Assembly (NCBI GenBank): GCA_942493045.1
Contig: OW818665.1
Coordinates: 2,728,001 to 2,792,000 of the forward strand
DNA from: Teretinema sp942493045
Lineage (GTDB): Bacteria; Spirochaetota; Spirochaetia; Treponematales; Treponemataceae
DNA length: 64,000 bases
Direction of reading: 5' to 3'
Shown here: piece after piece, positions 53,987 to 63,034 of the stretch
How positions within the stretch are numbered: the stretch's first letter is position 1
Layout: each line of letters starts with the position of its first letter
The notes under the pieces: generated by a model
Database searches by the model: none
Told to the model about the DNA's origin: nothing
The model's input: only the letters and a program-made list of their open reading frames with translations
Program-made: the position numbers and the translations under genes

Positions 53987-55531
53987 ATGAAAAAGGAAGC
54001 GTCCCCGCACCTGGAAGCAGTTATCGAAATCGGAGCAACCGGAATACGCTTGCTGGTGGTTGAGGTGTCCGCGGAAGGGTTGTGGAAAATTGTGGATCGG
54101 GCCGAACGGGCTCTCGCGCTCGGCCGGGATGTGTTTACGGTCGGTCAAATTACCCGTGAGTCCCTTTTTCAATGTCTGGCGGTGCTGAAAATGTACCGCG
54201 AAGCGCTCTCCGGCTGGGCCATCGAAGATCAATATGTCTTTTGCGTGGCTACCAGCGCCTTTCGGGAAGCCCGCAACCGCGACTCAGTACTGGATCGCAT
54301 CGCCGTAAAAACCGGTTTCCGGGTACGGGTGATTGACGGCATCGAAGAAAACCGCCTGATGTATCTGGTGGTGCATTACGTGCTGCATGACGCGCCGGTA
54401 CGACTTTCAAAGGTCAATTCCATCATTATGGATGTCGGCGGCGGCTCTACAGAAATCATGCTTTTGCAAAAAGGCAAAATGGTCGCGGTGCACAGCTTCC
54501 GGATGGGTACGGTAATCATTGAGCAGCAAACCCGGGCCATGAAAGGTTCCGCCAAAGATATGCGCCGGTTTTTAACCGATTACATCCGTACAACCGGTGA
54601 AAATCTCAATAACGAATTGCGATTGAACCTGGTTAAGCAGCTGATCGCGATTGGCAGTGAGGCCCGTCTGGCGGCCCGCAGCGTCGGCACCCAGGTGACC
54701 GACCTGTATGCCGTGATTGACCGGGAGGCCTTTATCGCCTTTACCGAGCAGGTCTGTCAGTGGAGCATCGAAGAGACAGTCCGTCATTTCCGCATCAGCT
54801 ACAGCGACGCTGAATCTCTGGCTCCGGGGCTGCTTTCCTATCAGCTGTTTCTGGAACTGACCAGCGCCGATACCATCGTGGTTCCGTATCTTTCGATTCG
54901 GGAAGGCGTGATTATCTCCGGTCTGGCCGGTCCGGATCATTTGGTGCGCGAGGAATTCTGCATGCAGGTGGCGGCTTCCGCCCTGAATCTCGGCAAGCGT
55001 TACCATCTGGATGAAGACCATTCCGCCTATGTCACCAGGGTCGCGCTGAAGCTGTTTGACGTTTTGCAGGCCGAGCTGGGGCTGGATCGCCACGCCCGGC
55101 TGTTGTTGGAGATCGCCGGAATTCTACATGATATCGGCAGTTTTATCCGCCCGGTGGATCATCATGTCCACAGCCAGTACATCGTGGCGCATTCGGATAT
55201 TTTCGGGATGAACAAGGATGACATCAACATCCTTTCTAATGTGGTGCGTTACCACCGCTCCGAATTGCCCAGTCAGGCGCATCAGTCCTATGTGGCCCTG
55301 CCGCGCGCCGACCGCACCATGGTACTCAAGCTTTCGGCCCTGCTGCGGGTTGCCGATGCCCTGGACCGCGGACACTCCCAGCATATCAATGATTTCGATA
55401 TCGACCTCGACCAGGACACCCTCTTTTTAAGGGCCAGGGGCACGCATGATGTTTCTCTGGAGCGGCTGGCGCTTGAAGAAAAGGCGGACTTGTTCGAGGA
55501 TATATTCGGCTATAAGATTATACTGGTCTAA
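53987..55531 (+). CDS. Ppx/GppA phosphatase with C-terminal HD domain
   Basis: 514 residues. The N-terminal 300 residues are the ASKHA-fold exopolyphosphatase/pppGpp phosphatase: EIGATGIRLLVVEV and IIMDVGGGSTEIML bind phosphate. Residues 320-514 are an HD-like domain (LHDIGSFIRPVDHHVHSQYI) as in full-length Ppx proteins. It hydrolyses polyphosphate or pppGpp. The polyphosphate kinase gene follows after 35 bases, so the pair makes and breaks polyphosphate. Confidence 0.92.
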   Translation: MKKEASPHLEAVIEIGATGIRLLVVEVSAEGLWKIVDRAERALALGRDVFTVGQITRESLFQCLAVLKMYREALSGWAIEDQYVFCVATSAFREARNRDSVLDRIAVKTGFRVRVIDGIEENRLMYLVVHYVLHDAPVRLSKVNSIIMDVGGGSTEIMLLQKGKMVAVHSFRMGTVIIEQQTRAMKGSAKDMRRFLTDYIRTTGENLNNELRLNLVKQLIAIGSEARLAARSVGTQVTDLYAVIDREAFIAFTEQVCQWSIEETVRHFRISYSDAESLAPGLLSYQLFLELTSADTIVVPYLSIREGVIISGLAGPDHLVREEFCMQVAASALNLGKRYHLDEDHSAYVTRVALKLFDVLQAELGLDRHARLLLEIAGILHDIGSFIRPVDHHVHSQYIVAHSDIFGMNKDDINILSNVVRYHRSELPSQAHQSYVALPRADRTMVLKLSALLRVADALDRGHSQHINDFDIDLDQDTLFLRARGTHDVSLERLALEEKADLFEDIFGYKIILV

Positions 55532-55566
55532 GCGGCCGCTTTTTCCACGCGCAAGAGGAGATCCTG

Positions 55567-57771
55567 ATGCAAGAGACAAAATTCAGTTACTTTAATCGTG
55601 AGCTGTCCTGGATTGAATTTAACGCTCGGGTGCTGGATGAGGCCCGCCAAAAAAACGTTCCGCTGCTGGAGCGGTTGCGGTTTCTCACCATAGTCAGTTC
55701 CAACTTTGACGAGTTCTTTATGATCCGGGTCGGGAGTCTAATAGAGCAGGGTAAAACCAATCCGGAGTGGAAGGATCTGTCCGGATTGACGGTGCGTGAG
55801 CAGCTGGAACGCATTTCGACGCGGGTACACGCCCTGGTGGAATTGCAGTATCAGTGTCTGCTCGATGATATCCTGCCCGGCCTGGCGGCCGAGGGTATTG
55901 AGTATGTCAGCCCGGCGCTTTTTTCCGAGTCTCAAGCCCGTTATCTTGAATCGTTCTTTATGTCCGACGTCTATCCGCTGCTGACGCCCTTACGCACTGC
56001 CGAAGGTGAGCCTCTGCCCAGCCTTGGTAACCTCCGTCTGCACGCCGCCTTTCTGCTGCGTAAGGCCGCCGCGGACGCTGCCGGCGCCGGCGCCGAAGAA
56101 AACCAGGCCGCGTTAACGGCATATTTAAAGAACACCGGCGCTCTTCAATCAGTCGCTACCGGCGGCGCCGGGGCGCTGGTCAGCAGGGACTTACTGGCGA
56201 TCGTCCAGATACCGGCCAGTATCTCCCGTATCGTCTGGCTGCCCGGAGAGGGAGCTGCCCGCCGTTTTACCTTGCTTGATGATGTGGTCCGCACTTTTGG
56301 CGAGCGCCTTTTTCCGGGATTTACATTGATGGACAGTCTGCTTTTTAAGGTTGCCCGGAATGCCGACTTCGCGGTCGATGAAGAGCGCGAGGACGACTTT
56401 ATCGCCGCCATGCAGGAAGTGCTGGTGAACCGTCAGAGCGCGGTGCCGGTACGCCTGGTGTGTACCCGGGGCAGTCATGGGATTATCTCTTTTTTGAAAC
56501 GCGGCATGGGTCTGGAGAGCCGGGACATTTATGAAGTGGCCGGTCCGATCGATCTGGCGACATTGATTGAATTGGCAAACATAGAAGGCTATCCGCAGTT
56601 GCGTAACCCCTCCTGGAAGCACTTCTGGCCCCAGCACATTCCTTCCGACACCCCGTTTTGGGATGAGCTTAAGCGCAAGGATTTATTCCTGCATGTACCC
56701 TACCATTCTTATGATCCGGTGCTGCGCTTTATCAACGACGCCGCCGAAGACCCGCTGGTGCTGGCCATCAAGATGACCTTATACCGGACCTCCGGTGACT
56801 CCCCGATTATCCGGGCCCTGGAGCGGGCCGCCCGTTCCGGCAAGCATGTCACCGTCTTTGTGGAGCTGAAAGCCCGCTTTGACGAGGAGCGTAACATTAC
56901 CTGGGCGCACCGGCTGGAAAATGTCGGCGTGATCGTAGTTTATGGAATCGCGCGCCTGAAAGTGCACGCCAAGATACTGCTGGTGGTACGCCGGGAAATC
57001 GAAGGGGTGCGCCGCTATGTGCATCTTTCTACCGGTAATTATAACGATCGCACTGCCCGGTTCTATGTGGATATGTCGCTGTTCACGGCAAATGAGGATA
57101 TCGGTAACGACGCCACTCTGTTCTTTAACATGATTTCGGGTTATTCGGCGATAATGAACACCAAGTCTCTGGTGATGGCGCCGCTGGACTTAAAGCTGCG
57201 GCTGCTGTCCTTGATTGACCGTGAGATCAGCCGCTCCACTCCCGAAAACCCGGGCCTGATAATGGCCAAGATGAACAGTCTTGCCGACCCGGAGGTAATT
57301 GACGCCTTGTACCGGGCCAGCAATGCCGGCGTGCGCGTCAAGCTGAACGTCCGCGGGGTATGCATGCTGATTCCGGGCGTGCCGAAAATGAGCGAGCATA
57401 TTACGGTTGTCAGCATCATTGACCGTTTTCTGGAGCATACCAGAATCTTCCGTTTTGGAAATGACGGAGCCGATGAGCTGTTTCTCTCCAGCGCCGACTG
57501 GATGCCGCGCAACCTGGACCGGCGCATTGAACTGATGTTCCCGGTTCTGCAGGATTCCATCCGGCTGCAGATAATCGGCGTGCTGGAACTGTATTTTCAG
57601 GAAAACTGCAAAGCTCATGTTTTGGAGCGGGACGGCCATTGGCGGCGACGCTCGGCCGGCAGGGGGGAAGTATCGCTGCGGGTACAGGAACACCTCTATG
57701 AGGCCGAGAAGCGCTCTAAAGAATTGCAGGAAAAGGAGCCGCCGCGGGAATTCGTGGTGCGGCGCAGTTAA
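55567..57771 (+). CDS. ppk1: polyphosphate kinase 1
   Basis: 734 residues, normal length. N-terminal YFNRELSWIEFNARVLDEA, the MIRVGSL segment, FVELKARFDEERNITWAHRL and the two phospholipase-D-type catalytic domains are seen: the KVHAKILLVVRR region contains the phosphohistidine, followed by YVHLSTGNYNDRTARFY, and near the end ADWMPRNLDRRIELMFPV. It builds polyphosphate from ATP, reversibly. AGAGGAG stands before the ATG. Convergent with parB, whose stop lies eight bases on. Confidence 0.97.
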   Translation: MQETKFSYFNRELSWIEFNARVLDEARQKNVPLLERLRFLTIVSSNFDEFFMIRVGSLIEQGKTNPEWKDLSGLTVREQLERISTRVHALVELQYQCLLDDILPGLAAEGIEYVSPALFSESQARYLESFFMSDVYPLLTPLRTAEGEPLPSLGNLRLHAAFLLRKAAADAAGAGAEENQAALTAYLKNTGALQSVATGGAGALVSRDLLAIVQIPASISRIVWLPGEGAARRFTLLDDVVRTFGERLFPGFTLMDSLLFKVARNADFAVDEEREDDFIAAMQEVLVNRQSAVPVRLVCTRGSHGIISFLKRGMGLESRDIYEVAGPIDLATLIELANIEGYPQLRNPSWKHFWPQHIPSDTPFWDELKRKDLFLHVPYHSYDPVLRFINDAAEDPLVLAIKMTLYRTSGDSPIIRALERAARSGKHVTVFVELKARFDEERNITWAHRLENVGVIVVYGIARLKVHAKILLVVRREIEGVRRYVHLSTGNYNDRTARFYVDMSLFTANEDIGNDATLFFNMISGYSAIMNTKSLVMAPLDLKLRLLSLIDREISRSTPENPGLIMAKMNSLADPEVIDALYRASNAGVRVKLNVRGVCMLIPGVPKMSEHITVVSIIDRFLEHTRIFRFGNDGADELFLSSADWMPRNLDRRIELMFPVLQDSIRLQIIGVLELYFQENCKAHVLERDGHWRRRSAGRGEVSLRVQEHLYEAEKRSKELQEKEPPREFVVRRS

Positions 57772-57778
57772 ACGGGTT

Positions 57779-58681
57779 TCAGCTTCCGGCCGAGAACAGG
57801 TTGTAAAGCCTGTCCAGGTCATCGCGCGAAAAATAGGAAATTTCGATAGTGCCCCGGTCCAGGTTGCCTTTCACGGTGACCTTGGTGCCGAGTGTGTCTA
57901 TGAATTTCTGCTCGATAGTGCGCACTTCAATGTTTTTTATAAGCGCGTTGTCGCTGTCTTTTTTATCAGCCTTTTTATTCTTGTCGGAATCGGTAGCGCG
58001 GCTGCCGCCGTTGAGGTCGTTAGCCATCTGTTCGGTTTCGCGGACAGAGAGGGCGTTGCCGACAATCCGGCCGAACAGGATGCGCTGGTCCGCCGGGTTA
58101 AGCACCGAGAGCAGGGCCCGGGCGTGGCCGGGAGTTATCTGGGCGGCCGACAGCGAGGAGAGAATGTCTTCCGGCAGCTTCAGCAGGCGCAGTGAATTGG
58201 CCACAGTGGATCGGTTTTTCCCGACCCGGGCGGCGACTTCTTCCTGGTTGAGGTTTCCTAATGTCATCAGCTGATGGTAGGCCTTGGCTTCTTCCACCGG
58301 ATTCAAATTTTCCCGCTGGATATTTTCGATCAGGGCGATTTCAAGTTTTCGCTCATCGGAGAATTTGCGCAATACCACCGGAATCTTCGTCAGTCCTGCC
58401 ATGCGGGCGGCCCGGGTGCGGCGCTCTCCGGCTATGATAAAGTAGGTGCCGTCGCCGGCGTCCTCGGCTACTACCGGCTGAATAATGCCGTGCTCGCGGA
58501 TGGAGTCGGCCAGTTCGCGCAACGCCTCCTCGCCGAATTCATGCCGCGGCTGAAAGGGGTTAGCCTTCAGCAGGGCGGGATCAATAAACAGTTCCGCCGC
58601 GGGAGAGTTTTGGGTTTTCGGTGTGTCGCCATCAGTGAGTAGCGCTTCCAGACCCCGGCCAAGTCCGCCAGTTTTAACCAC
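57779..58681 (-). CDS. parB: chromosome partitioning protein ParB
   Basis: 300 residues. The GTG at 58681 is preferred: it lies inside the last codons of parA and gives the normal N-terminus VKTGGLGRGLEALL; the longer frame would overlap parA by 90 bases. The CTP-binding motif GERRTRAARMAG, ENIQRENLNPVEEA and the helix-turn-helix EEVAARVGKNRSTVANSL are present, followed by a C-terminal dimer domain. ParB loads on parS sites near the origin. No parS of the standard 16-bp form was seen in this window. Confidence 0.95.
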   Translation of the reverse strand: MVKTGGLGRGLEALLTDGDTPKTQNSPAAELFIDPALLKANPFQPRHEFGEEALRELADSIREHGIIQPVVAEDAGDGTYFIIAGERRTRAARMAGLTKIPVVLRKFSDERKLEIALIENIQRENLNPVEEAKAYHQLMTLGNLNQEEVAARVGKNRSTVANSLRLLKLPEDILSSLSAAQITPGHARALLSVLNPADQRILFGRIVGNALSVRETEQMANDLNGGSRATDSDKNKKADKKDSDNALIKNIEVRTIEQKFIDTLGTKVTVKGNLDRGTIEISYFSRDDLDRLYNLFSAGS

Positions 58682-59429
58682 GTTCAAGTACCTCTTTGGC
58701 CAGTTTTTCGTAGCTGCGGGCGCCGACGCAGAGCGCGTCATATTTACAGATCGGCAGACCATGTGATGGCGCTTCGGAGAGCCGGACGTTTCGTGGAATG
58801 ATGGTGCGGAAGACGCGGTCTTTGAAATAGGAGGTGACCTGCTGAACTACGTCCTGTGCCAGACGCGTCCGGGAATCATACATGGTAAAGAAGATGCCGC
58901 CGATCTCGAGGGCCGGGTTCAGGCTTTTTTGGACGCGTTTTACTGTCTGTAACAGCAGGGTCAGTCCTTCAAGGGCGAAGTATTCGCACTGCAGGGGAAT
59001 CAGAACCGCGTCGGCGGCGGCCAGGCCGTTGAGTGTCAGGATACCGAGGGACGGCGGACAGTCGATCAGGATATAGTCATAATCGGCCTTGATGGGGGCG
59101 AGCGCTTTTTTCAGGTAGAATTCGCGTTCTTTCTGGTCCACGAGCTCGATAGCCGCGCCGGAAAGGTCAATGGAGGCCGGGATAACCTGTAAAAGCGGTA
59201 CCGGCGATTCGCGGATAACCGAGGCTATCGGGGCGGTGCCGGCCAGCAGGTCGTAGACGGTCGGCTTTTCGCGGTCTACACCCACACCCGAGGTCATGTT
59301 ACCCTGCGAGTCAAAATCGACCAGCAGCGTTTTTTTGCCCTCGAGCGCGAGATAAGCGCCAATATTAATGGCAGAGGTAGTCTTGCCGACTCCCCCTTTC
59401 TGGTTTACAAAAACAAAAGTTTTCCCCAT
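58674..59429 (-). CDS. parA: chromosome partitioning ATPase ParA (Soj)
   Basis: 251 residues. The deviant Walker A motif QKGGVGKTTSAIN, Walker A' LLVDFDSQGNMT and Walker B YILIDCPPSLG are those of chromosomal ParA/Soj. It forms the ATP-dependent gradient that moves ParB-bound origins. It overlaps parB by eight bases. A -10 TATACT lies ten bases before the ATG, so the mRNA leader is only three or four bases long. Confidence 0.96.
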   Translation of the reverse strand: MGKTFVFVNQKGGVGKTTSAINIGAYLALEGKKTLLVDFDSQGNMTSGVGVDREKPTVYDLLAGTAPIASVIRESPVPLLQVIPASIDLSGAAIELVDQKEREFYLKKALAPIKADYDYILIDCPPSLGILTLNGLAAADAVLIPLQCEYFALEGLTLLLQTVKRVQKSLNPALEIGGIFFTMYDSRTRLAQDVVQQVTSYFKDRVFRTIIPRNVRLSEAPSHGLPICKYDALCVGARSYEKLAKEVLERG

Positions 59430-59439
59430 ATTGCAAACC

Positions 59440-59468
59440 AGTATAGCCGATTTTTCCGGTTTGGGAAA
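59440..59468 (-). promoter_or_regulatory. promoter of parA, nearly leaderless
   Basis: On the minus strand: TTTCCC, 17-nt spacer, TATACT (59440-59445). Expected transcription start about three bases before the parA ATG; no Shine-Dalgarno sequence fits in. Confidence 0.5.
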
Positions 59469-59474
59469 GACTTG

Positions 59475-60209
59475 TTAATCTATTGGCAGCGGATTGTAAC
59501 GTTCGCCCCAGTCAAAAGCGTCAATCCCCTCGGATTTTTTAAAAAATCGCACCGCCTGATAGGTGAGCGGGGTAAAAAAGGCCTCAATGGCCGTTTTAAA
59601 CAGATAATTGGAGAGGGCCATAATGACTAGTACCGATAGCGGGTAGACGCCGAGAAAGGCGATGGACACGAACAGCAGGGTGTCCGCGAACTGTCCGACC
59701 AGGGTTGAACCGATGGTGCGGGCCCATAGATGCCGCCCGCCGAAGGCCAGTTTCATGCGCGAGAGCACTACGGAGTTGGCATACTCCCCTGCAAAGTAGG
59801 CGATAATGCTGGCGGCGATTATCCGCGGCATCTGCATCAGAATGGCGGTGTAAGCACCCTGTAATTCCCAGGTGCCTTCAGCCGGAAGCTTGCCGATGAA
59901 CCAGATGTTAAAGGCCATCAAAAGTAGCATGACTAATCCGGTCCAAATGACCTTGCGGGACTGTTTGTAGCCGTAGACCTCGGTCAGAATGTCGCCGAAG
60001 ATGTAGGACAGCGGAAACAGCAGTGTGCCTCCGTCAAAAACCGCCGGTCCGATCTGGACCATTTTTGACGCGAGCAGGTTGGAGAGAAGCAGAACCCCGA
60101 CGAAGAGTCCGGTAATTACCGGCAAGAAACGGGTTCCGCGGGCAGCGGTTTCTTTGTTCTGGTGGGATGGGGTTGTTCCCTCATCCCTGTTGTGTTGTGG
60201 TGTTTTCAT
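59475..60209 (-). CDS. queuosine precursor transporter (VUT/YhhQ family)
   Basis: 244 residues with about six membrane segments. LLSNLLASKMVQIGPAVFDG, LLFPLSYIFGDILTEVYGYK and the late segment DTLLFVSIAFLG are the marks of the YhhQ family, which imports queuine-pathway precursors such as preQ0 or preQ1. The N-terminal 25 residues are polar and variable. The ATG lies six bases after a good -10, so the message is probably leaderless; I saw no preQ1 riboswitch, and there would be no room for one. Confidence 0.9.
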   Translation of the reverse strand: MKTPQHNRDEGTTPSHQNKETAARGTRFLPVITGLFVGVLLLSNLLASKMVQIGPAVFDGGTLLFPLSYIFGDILTEVYGYKQSRKVIWTGLVMLLLMAFNIWFIGKLPAEGTWELQGAYTAILMQMPRIIAASIIAYFAGEYANSVVLSRMKLAFGGRHLWARTIGSTLVGQFADTLLFVSIAFLGVYPLSVLVIMALSNYLFKTAIEAFFTPLTYQAVRFFKKSEGIDAFDWGERYNPLPID

Positions 60210-60215
60210 GGCGCG

Positions 60216-60244
60216 ATTTTAACGAAATGGCTGAATCAGTACAA
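60216..60244 (-). promoter_or_regulatory. sigma-70 promoter of the queuosine-precursor transporter
   Basis: On the minus strand: TTGTAC (60239-60244), 17-nt spacer, TAAAAT (60216-60221), then six bases and the ATG at 60209. Expected start of transcription falls on the start codon. Confidence 0.65.
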
Positions 60245-60260
60245 GCATGAGTTTCTAAGG

Positions 60261-60291
60261 AAAAAAAGCCGGAGCGGTGTGCGCTCCGGCT
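60261..60291 (-). terminator. intrinsic terminator of hsp20
   Basis: AGCCGGAGCG (60267-60276) pairs perfectly with CGCTCCGGCT (60282-60291). On the minus strand the hairpin is followed by a run of T (60267-60261), right after the hsp20 gene. Confidence 0.9.
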
Positions 60292-60303
60292 GACTGGGTT
60301 TCT

Positions 60304-60744
60304 TTAGGCGGTCTTGATCTGAATCTGCCTGGGCTGGCTTTCCGGCCGTCGGGAAATGGTGATGGTCAGTACGCCGTTCTTAAAGGAAGCGTCAACGTTC
60401 TCGGCATTGATATCTTCGGGCAGGGTAAAGCGGCGGGTAAAGCTGCTGACGCGGCGTTCGCGGATCAGGTACTGCACGTTGTCCTCTTCCTTCTGCTCTT
60501 CTTTTTTGGCTTCCTGCAGCGAACTGATGGTCAATACGCGGTCCTTCAGGTTGATTTCTACGTCCCGCTCCGAATAGCCCGGCAGATCGAATTCCATTAC
60601 GTAGGAATTGGCGGTTTCCCGTACATCGACGCGCGGAAGTTCGGCCCGTCCGTTGGCCAGCGGTGTAAAAAATCCCAAACCGCGGTCCAGGGCATCAAAA
60701 ACGTCAGGGGCGAAAGTCGGATTAAAAAGGCTGAGTGTGTTCAT
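60304..60744 (-). CDS. hsp20: small heat shock protein, Hsp20/alpha-crystallin family
   Basis: 146 residues. An alpha-crystallin domain (residues 40-135) with ENANSYVMEFDLPGYSERDV and VDASFKNGVLTITIS, and the C-terminal QIQIK in the place of the IxI anchor. It is a cytosolic ATP-independent chaperone that holds unfolded proteins. GGAGG lies before the ATG. Upstream there is a perfect sigma-54 promoter rather than a heat-shock promoter or a CIRCE element, and a 7-bp hairpin in the 5' leader. Confidence 0.95.
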   Translation of the reverse strand: MNTLSLFNPTFAPDVFDALDRGLGFFTPLANGRAELPRVDVRETANSYVMEFDLPGYSERDVEINLKDRVLTISSLQEAKKEEQKEEDNVQYLIRERRVSSFTRRFTLPEDINAENVDASFKNGVLTITISRRPESQPRQIQIKTA

Positions 60745-60774
60745 GGTTTTCCTCCATGTTATGGTGTATTTGCG

Positions 60775-60793
60775 CGCCTCCTTACCGGAGGCG
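60775..60793 (-). promoter_or_regulatory. hairpin in the hsp20 5' leader
   Basis: CGCCTCC (60775-60781) and GGAGGCG (60787-60793) form a perfect 7-bp stem with a 5-nt loop, 30 bases upstream of the hsp20 start codon. It may only stabilise the mRNA. A thermosensor role is possible but the actual GGAGG of the ribosome site lies outside the stem. Confidence 0.4.
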
Positions 60794-60829
60794 GAAGACG
60801 CTTTCTGGAAGTATCTTCACTAAATATAT

Positions 60830-60846
60830 TGCAAAATCCGTGCCAA
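60830..60846 (-). promoter_or_regulatory. sigma-54 (RpoN) promoter of hsp20
   Basis: The minus strand reads TTGGCACGGATTTTGCA: an exact match to YTGGCACG-N4-TTGCW, with GG and GC ten bases apart. The start would be near 60818, leaving a leader of about 74 bases. An enhancer-binding activator is required; none is encoded in the window. The rest of 60847-61085 shows no gene; it holds the upstream region of the next gene. Confidence 0.8.
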
Positions 60847-61085
60847 TTTGCGGAATAGGCACTCTGGATTAATCATTTCTTTGCAGGATAAGGAAATGCT
60901 TTGATTCGTAAGATAAGGGATTGTGGTTTATAGCAGCAGCTGCCCCAAATTCCGGGAAAAAAAAACAACTGTGTCAATTCTTCCGATGCAAGAGTATCAA
61001 AATGACACAAATGTGGATTTTCGACAGCCGGAAATGTGCCAAAGGAGACTGGCAACTTCGCTGAAAAGCAGTTACTATAGAGTTG

Positions 61086-62564
61086 ATGACCGAATCTATT
61101 GAAGATGCATTGATGCATTTCATCCAAACCCGGATGGAGAAATTCACACTTCCGGAACTTCTCAAAGTACTCGGCTTGCAGATGAACCGGGATCGGCATT
61201 CCGAGCTGGCGGATTATTTGACGTTGAATCAGTTAGCCTATATGGACCCTGCTGTTGATGGTTCAGAAGCGTCGTGGATTACCCGTTTCGGCCTGTTTAC
61301 CGGAAAAACCGTGGAAATCGCGCCGTCCCGCTCCGAATTGGCCGCCGGCGTTCTGGTTATCGGCTCCCGTTTTGTGCCCATCTATAATCCTTCCTTACTC
61401 CCTCATGAAATGGGTTTTCTCTATAAAGGAGAACCTGTTCCGCGAACCTCCCTGGAATGCAATCCCGAGGATGTGTATCCTTTTTATGCCCTGTTCGGCG
61501 AGGAGTATATACCGCAGTTTATCGCTATGGACAGCGAAGAAAACAACCGGTTGTATACCGAGAATGATTTTTATGACCCCCGCGAGTTAACCGTAAAGGC
61601 CCTGGATATGCGCGCCATTTATCTGGAGCATCAGTTTTCCAAAGGTGATCGTCTGCGGGCCCGGGTATTGGACTGGAATGCCGGTTTGTTTGAGATTGAG
61701 GTGCTGAAAAACGACGCAAACGATCGTTTGGCCTGGTACCGTACCCTGGAAGACTGCCTGAAGCAGTCCTTCGAAATTATCGGGCCGTCCGGTTCGATAG
61801 AAGATCAGTTAGCCTTCGCCTTTTTCCTGGGTCAGGAAGAACTGTTTACTGAACATGCCGGGAGCATTGAAGAGTTCATGGAGTGGACTTCCGCGATAGG
61901 ACTGGAATCCTATGGAGTAGAGAGTCGCCTCTGGCTAAAGGGCGAAGAGATACCTTCTGTGGGTACCTGGGGCATGTGTCTGATTAATTCGCCGACAACC
62001 GCTTTGGAAGAAGCGATTTTATATACCGGCTTGCCCCTGTCTACCTCTTTGATTGATGTATACATCCAGGATGCCCTCTTTCGCCGTGAAACTGCCACGA
62101 CTTCGCTGTTCCAGAGGATGATTCCGCCATTGAACGGGAATCCGCTGCTGTTCGTTCCGGTTATTAAAAAATACGTAAACCGGCGGTTTACGCTTCTGGG
62201 CGCCTCATATAACCGTTTTGCCGACTACGACGCCGGTCTGCTGCGTACTCGCTTTGTAACCTTGCACAGCGCCCTGATGTACTTTGTTTTCCTGCTGGAA
62301 CGCAGCGGCGTCCAACCCCAGGATTTACCGGAGCAGGGTTTTGTCATTCTCGGCCAGCTGATGAGCCACACGGTTAACGCGCTCGATCATTTTATCGGTA
62401 CCCCGGAGCTGTCCGCCGACGAAAGCACTTCGCTGTTCGCCTCCGTGGAAGGCATGGAGGACAGCTATTTCGAGATCAAGACCATCATACAGGAAGTACT
62501 GCCGGAGATAACCAAGCCGCGGTTTTCTGTTCCGAAAACAGGAGAAAAGAAAACCGATGAGTGA
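61086..62564 (+). CDS. unknown 492-residue cytosolic protein, paired with a PTS IIA gene
   Basis: No signal peptide and no membrane segment. The N-terminal 60 residues (MTESIEDALMHFIQTRMEKF, LPELLKVLGLQ) look like a small helical domain. The rest has no motif that I recognise. The ATG at 61086 is taken; a TTG just before it is unlikely. Its last eight bases overlap the start of the PTS IIA gene (ATGAGTGA), so the two proteins probably act together, perhaps with the unknown protein as the target of the phosphorylated IIA. Confidence 0.7.
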   Translation: MTESIEDALMHFIQTRMEKFTLPELLKVLGLQMNRDRHSELADYLTLNQLAYMDPAVDGSEASWITRFGLFTGKTVEIAPSRSELAAGVLVIGSRFVPIYNPSLLPHEMGFLYKGEPVPRTSLECNPEDVYPFYALFGEEYIPQFIAMDSEENNRLYTENDFYDPRELTVKALDMRAIYLEHQFSKGDRLRARVLDWNAGLFEIEVLKNDANDRLAWYRTLEDCLKQSFEIIGPSGSIEDQLAFAFFLGQEELFTEHAGSIEEFMEWTSAIGLESYGVESRLWLKGEEIPSVGTWGMCLINSPTTALEEAILYTGLPLSTSLIDVYIQDALFRRETATTSLFQRMIPPLNGNPLLFVPVIKKYVNRRFTLLGASYNRFADYDAGLLRTRFVTLHSALMYFVFLLERSGVQPQDLPEQGFVILGQLMSHTVNALDHFIGTPELSADESTSLFASVEGMEDSYFEIKTIIQEVLPEITKPRFSVPKTGEKKTDE

Positions 62565-63021
62565 TGCCGACGCCATTGTAAACATGATCAACGCCGGCGG
62601 AGTGTATTACAACATCTGCGGTGATACTCCCGAAAAAGTGTTTGCCGACGCCATCACCCAATTGGAGTTGCCTGAAGTTGTGGATCCTCAACTGCTCTAC
62701 GCCCAGCTCTGCGAGCGCGAAGGGTTGATGACCACTTCGATCGGGAACGGCATTGCCCTGCCGCATCCCCGGACGACCATGGTAACAAATCCGCTCGATC
62801 AGCGTATTTTTGTGTGCTTTCTGGACCGGCCGGTCAATTTTGACGCTATGGACGGCCAACCGGTGTCCGTTTTGTTTCTGATTCTCTCCGTGGATTCCAA
62901 AACCCATCTTTCCATATTATCCAGACTGTCCTATCTTTTTCAGATTGAGAGTTTTCTCTCTTTTTTACACAGAAAACCGAATACCGCCGAGCTGGTGAAC
63001 GAAATCCGACGCAATCTCTAG
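62557..63021 (+). CDS. PTS EIIA type-2 (PtsN/fructose-like) domain protein
   Basis: 154 residues. The motif REGLMTTSIGNGIALPHPRT contains the phosphorylated His (in LPHPR) of EIIA-fructose/nitrogen domains, and VNFDAMDGQPVSVLFLILSV follows as usual. No IIB or IIC gene is nearby, so a regulatory PTS role like that of PtsN is more likely than sugar transport. Confidence 0.9.
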   Translation: MSDADAIVNMINAGGVYYNICGDTPEKVFADAITQLELPEVVDPQLLYAQLCEREGLMTTSIGNGIALPHPRTTMVTNPLDQRIFVCFLDRPVNFDAMDGQPVSVLFLILSVDSKTHLSILSRLSYLFQIESFLSFLHRKPNTAELVNEIRRNL

Positions 63022-63034
63022 CATCGCCGGAATA

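Noticed and set aside
57779..59460. parS site next to parAB
   Set aside because: No sequence close to the 16-bp TGTTTCACGTGAAACA consensus was seen by eye.
59475..60260. preQ1 riboswitch before the queuosine-precursor transporter
   Set aside because: The promoter -10 is six bases from the ATG, so there is no leader to hold it.
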